A stretch of DNA of 16,705 nucleotides from Candidatus Komeilibacteria bacterium RIFCSPLOWO2_02_FULL_48_11. Lineage in GTDB: Bacteria > Patescibacteriota > Patescibacteriia > UBA2169. The notes under the pieces were generated by a model that had not been told where the DNA came from, did not search any database, and worked only from the letters and a program-made list of their open reading frames with translations. The translations under genes and the position numbers were made by a program. The stretch covers positions 1 through 16,705 of the forward strand of contig MHKO01000039.1 of NCBI GenBank assembly GCA_001818435.1, given 5' to 3'. This document shows, piece after piece, positions 15,011-16,705 of the stretch (the stretch's first letter is position 1; each line of letters starts with the position of its first letter).

Positions 15011-15787
15011 TCAGTGCGAGATGATAAAATCAAGCGTTTCTTTGTAAGCCCGCCGGAGCATGGCTTCGGAAACAGTGGCGTGTTCTTTGCCGGGAATCAT
15101 AACCAGCTTTTTATCTCTTGAGCCCAAGTGGTTAAAAATATAGGCCGCGCTTTTGGGATGCACTACCGGATCTTCCTTGGCCTGCAGAATCAGGCAAGGA
15201 ACTTTGACGTCTTTAAGGTGAGGCTTGGTAAAATCATCAATAAAAGAAAGAAATTCCTGCGTGCTTTTAATTGGGACTTGGGCGTAGGTGCCGGCGGCCT
15301 CATATTCGGCCACGCGCTTGCGCCGCACCCAGGGCTTGCGCCTGACTTCAGTCTTGGAATAGCGGTTAAAAAAACGAATCAACAAACGCAAACTCAAGTG
15401 GTGGCGCAAAAAAATGGGGGTGGCAAAAGCAATCAAGCCAGCAACCAAATCCGGATAATGCCTGGCCGCGTCCAAGGCTAAATTAGAGCCAAAAGAATAG
15501 CCCAGAATGTAAACTTTTGTTTTACTCTTATCTAGCGCTTTAAGTTCGTTATGAACCGCTTCGCGCCAGTCAAGATAAGTGGTGCGCGCCAAATCTCGGG
15601 CATCGCCGCCATGTCCAGGCAAGCGCATTACCCGGCAGTGAATTCCATCTTTGTTCAAATATTCGGCAAACGCCTTAAAATGCATGGGCGAGCCGGTATA
15701 GCCGTGAATAAGAAGCACCGCGCGCTTGCCCGGCGCCGATAAAGTAAAATCATTGGATTTGATTGGATATTTTTCCTTAAACGCCAT
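15011..15787 (-). CDS. Alpha/beta hydrolase, carboxylesterase/monoacylglycerol-lipase-like
   Basis: A 258-residue serine hydrolase related to Est30-type carboxylesterases and monoacylglycerol lipases. Visible features are the oxyanion-hole loop LLIHGYTGSP (residues 26-33), the LPGHGGD strand-loop typical of this group (56-62), the nucleophile elbow GYSFG with Ser98, the acid Asp206 in AKEDPVV, and the catalytic His236 in GKEHATVS. A lid-like basic region lies around 128-160. There is no signal peptide, so it should be cytoplasmic, acting on ester or acylglycerol substrates that cannot be specified. I chose the ATG at 15787 because AAGGAG lies 8 nt upstream; an in-frame upstream ATG at 15811 would overlap the end of gap without a ribosome site. 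It is operonic with gap (1 nt apart) and proS (12 nt). Confidence 0.9.
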   Translation of the reverse strand: MAFKEKYPIKSNDFTLSAPGKRAVLLIHGYTGSPMHFKAFAEYLNKDGIHCRVMRLPGHGGDARDLARTTYLDWREAVHNELKALDKSKTKVYILGYSFGSNLALDAARHYPDLVAGLIAFATPIFLRHHLSLRLLIRFFNRYSKTEVRRKPWVRRKRVAEYEAAGTYAQVPIKSTQEFLSFIDDFTKPHLKDVKVPCLILQAKEDPVVHPKSAAYIFNHLGSRDKKLVMIPGKEHATVSEAMLRRAYKETLDFIISH

Positions 15788-15788
15788 T

Positions 15789-16705
15789 CTAAACACTCCT
15801 TGCCAAATCAATCAAGCGCTGGGCATAGCCCGCTTCATTGTCATACCAAGCTAGCACCTTTACTAGATTGCCAGCCACCACTTGGGTGAGCGACAAATCC
15901 ACAATCGTTGAATGAGTATTGCCAATAATGTCGGATGATACCAAAGGCTCATCCGTAACTTCTAAAATGCCGCGCCAGAGAGGACTTTTGGCGGCCTGGC
16001 GAAAGGCGTTATTGACTGCCTCAACTGTCGCGTCTTTTTTAAGCAACATGGTCAAATCAGTCAAAGAGCCGCAAATGGTGGGCACGCGCAAGGCCAAACC
16101 GTCAAATTTGCCTTTTAGTTCCGGGATGGTTTTGGTGGTAGCTTGAGCCGCGCCAGTGGTGGTGGGCACAATGTTATAGGCCGCGGCTCTAGCTCGGCGC
16201 AAATCTTTGTGCGGCCCATCAACCAAATTTTGGTCCGCGGTGTAGGAATGGATAGTGGTGAGCATGGCTTTCTCAATTCCAAAAGCCGCGTGAATAATGG
16301 CCGCCACCGGAGCCACGCTATTGGTGGTGCAGGAGGAATTGGAAATCACTTCCTCTTTGATGCCGCCTTTAGTGTTAACACCTAGTACGTAAGTCGGGGT
16401 AGTATCGTCTTTGGCTGGAGCGGAAATTATTACCCGCTTGGCCCCGGCTTTAATATGTTTGGCCGCATCTTGGCCTTTGGTAAAAAATCCAGTGGATTCT
16501 ATTACCACGTCCACGCCCAAATCGCGCCAAGGCAGTTTTTCCGGCTCTTTTTGCGCCAGCACTGGAAACAGTTTTTTATCCACCTGCAGACTGCCGACGC
16601 AGTTGGGATTATTGATTGGTTTGGTGCCACTGCCTGTTACTTTCTTGCCAAACTTGCCGTAAACCGTGTCGTACTGGAGCAGATGAGCCAAAGTTTTAGG
16701 GTCGG
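15789..16705 (-). CDS. gap: Glyceraldehyde-3-phosphate dehydrogenase, type I, N-terminus outside window
   Basis: The partial protein begins within the N-terminal NAD-binding domain (DPKTLAHLLQYDTVYGKF; roughly 30-45 residues missing) and runs to the natural stop. It catalyses NAD(P)-dependent oxidative phosphorylation of glyceraldehyde-3-phosphate in glycolysis. Diagnostic parts are STGFFT, KRVIISAPAKDD, the catalytic cysteine in SNSSCTTNSVAPV, HSYTADQNLVDGPHKDLRRA, NIVPTTTGAA, and the C-terminal WYDNEAGYAQRLIDL. All are intact, so the enzyme should be active. It is the first gene seen of the operon with the hydrolase and proS; the open frame extends through the window edge, so the start and promoter lie beyond 16705. 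Confidence 0.97.
   Translation of the reverse strand, partial: DPKTLAHLLQYDTVYGKFGKKVTGSGTKPINNPNCVGSLQVDKKLFPVLAQKEPEKLPWRDLGVDVVIESTGFFTKGQDAAKHIKAGAKRVIISAPAKDDTTPTYVLGVNTKGGIKEEVISNSSCTTNSVAPVAAIIHAAFGIEKAMLTTIHSYTADQNLVDGPHKDLRRARAAAYNIVPTTTGAAQATTKTIPELKGKFDGLALRVPTICGSLTDLTMLLKKDATVEAVNNAFRQAAKSPLWRGILEVTDEPLVSSDIIGNTHSTIVDLSLTQVVAGNLVKVLAWYDNEAGYAQRLIDLARSV
15796..15801 (-). promoter_or_regulatory. Shine-Dalgarno AAGGAG of the alpha/beta hydrolase
   Basis: AAGGAG lies in the last codons of gap, 8 nt before the ATG at 15787. It fixes the hydrolase start and shows that this organism does use canonical ribosome sites for at least some genes. Confidence 0.7.

Noticed and set aside
15788..15811. 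Start of the hydrolase at 15811
   Set aside because: It would overlap gap and has no ribosome site, whereas the ATG at 15787 has AAGGAG at 8 nt spacing and begins the usual N-terminus.

Overview
The window is a bacterial chromosome segment in which every gene I can support lies on the minus strand, so transcription runs from position 16705 toward 1. The combination of very large secreted multi-domain proteins, an archaeal/eukaryotic-type prolyl-tRNA synthetase, compact housekeeping gene spacing, weak or absent Shine-Dalgarno sites and standard code use suggests an uncultivated small-genome bacterium, perhaps a Patescibacteria/CPR (Parcubacteria-like) lineage. That placement is an inference from gene content only.

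Region 13.4-16.7 kb is a housekeeping operon: glyceraldehyde-3-phosphate dehydrogenase (N-terminus cut by the window edge), an alpha/beta hydrolase starting 1 nt after its stop, and prolyl-tRNA synthetase 12 nt further on. A short hairpin with a U6 tract follows it, and then a TTGACA promoter for the next gene.

Region 7.9-13.4 kb looks like a polymorphic-toxin locus. A 1510-residue secreted protein has a signal peptide, a degenerate transglutaminase-like domain and LGFP-type repeats. Its AT-rich C-terminal tip resembles the ribonuclease-type tips of polymorphic toxins. An equally AT-rich gene for a protein with five DKNYY-type repeats follows 27 nt later and is my candidate immunity protein. 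A 71-residue two-helix membrane protein comes next, and then a 115-bp imperfect hairpin with 11-bp perfect terminal inverted repeats.

Region 1.86-7.74 kb holds an SPFH/stomatin-like gene directly followed by the gene for a ~1693-residue secreted protein. That protein contains an alpha/alpha toroid of QxxDGSWG-type repeats, a CARDB-like domain, Ig-like domains, a probable beta-propeller and further beta domains.

Region 1-1.86 kb is the most unusual. Broken pieces of a long-chain acyl-CoA synthetase lie on both sides of a two-gene cassette: a MerR/excisionase-type DNA-binding domain fused to a GHKL ATPase, then a STAS-like DUF4325 protein. A stub resembling the end of tryptophan synthase alpha lies beside it. 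In the synthetase the two flanking pieces are nearly adjacent, so the cassette appears to have been inserted into that gene. The cassette promoter carries a 10-bp direct repeat spaced 33 bp apart and a perfect inverted repeat over the start codon, which suggests autoregulation.
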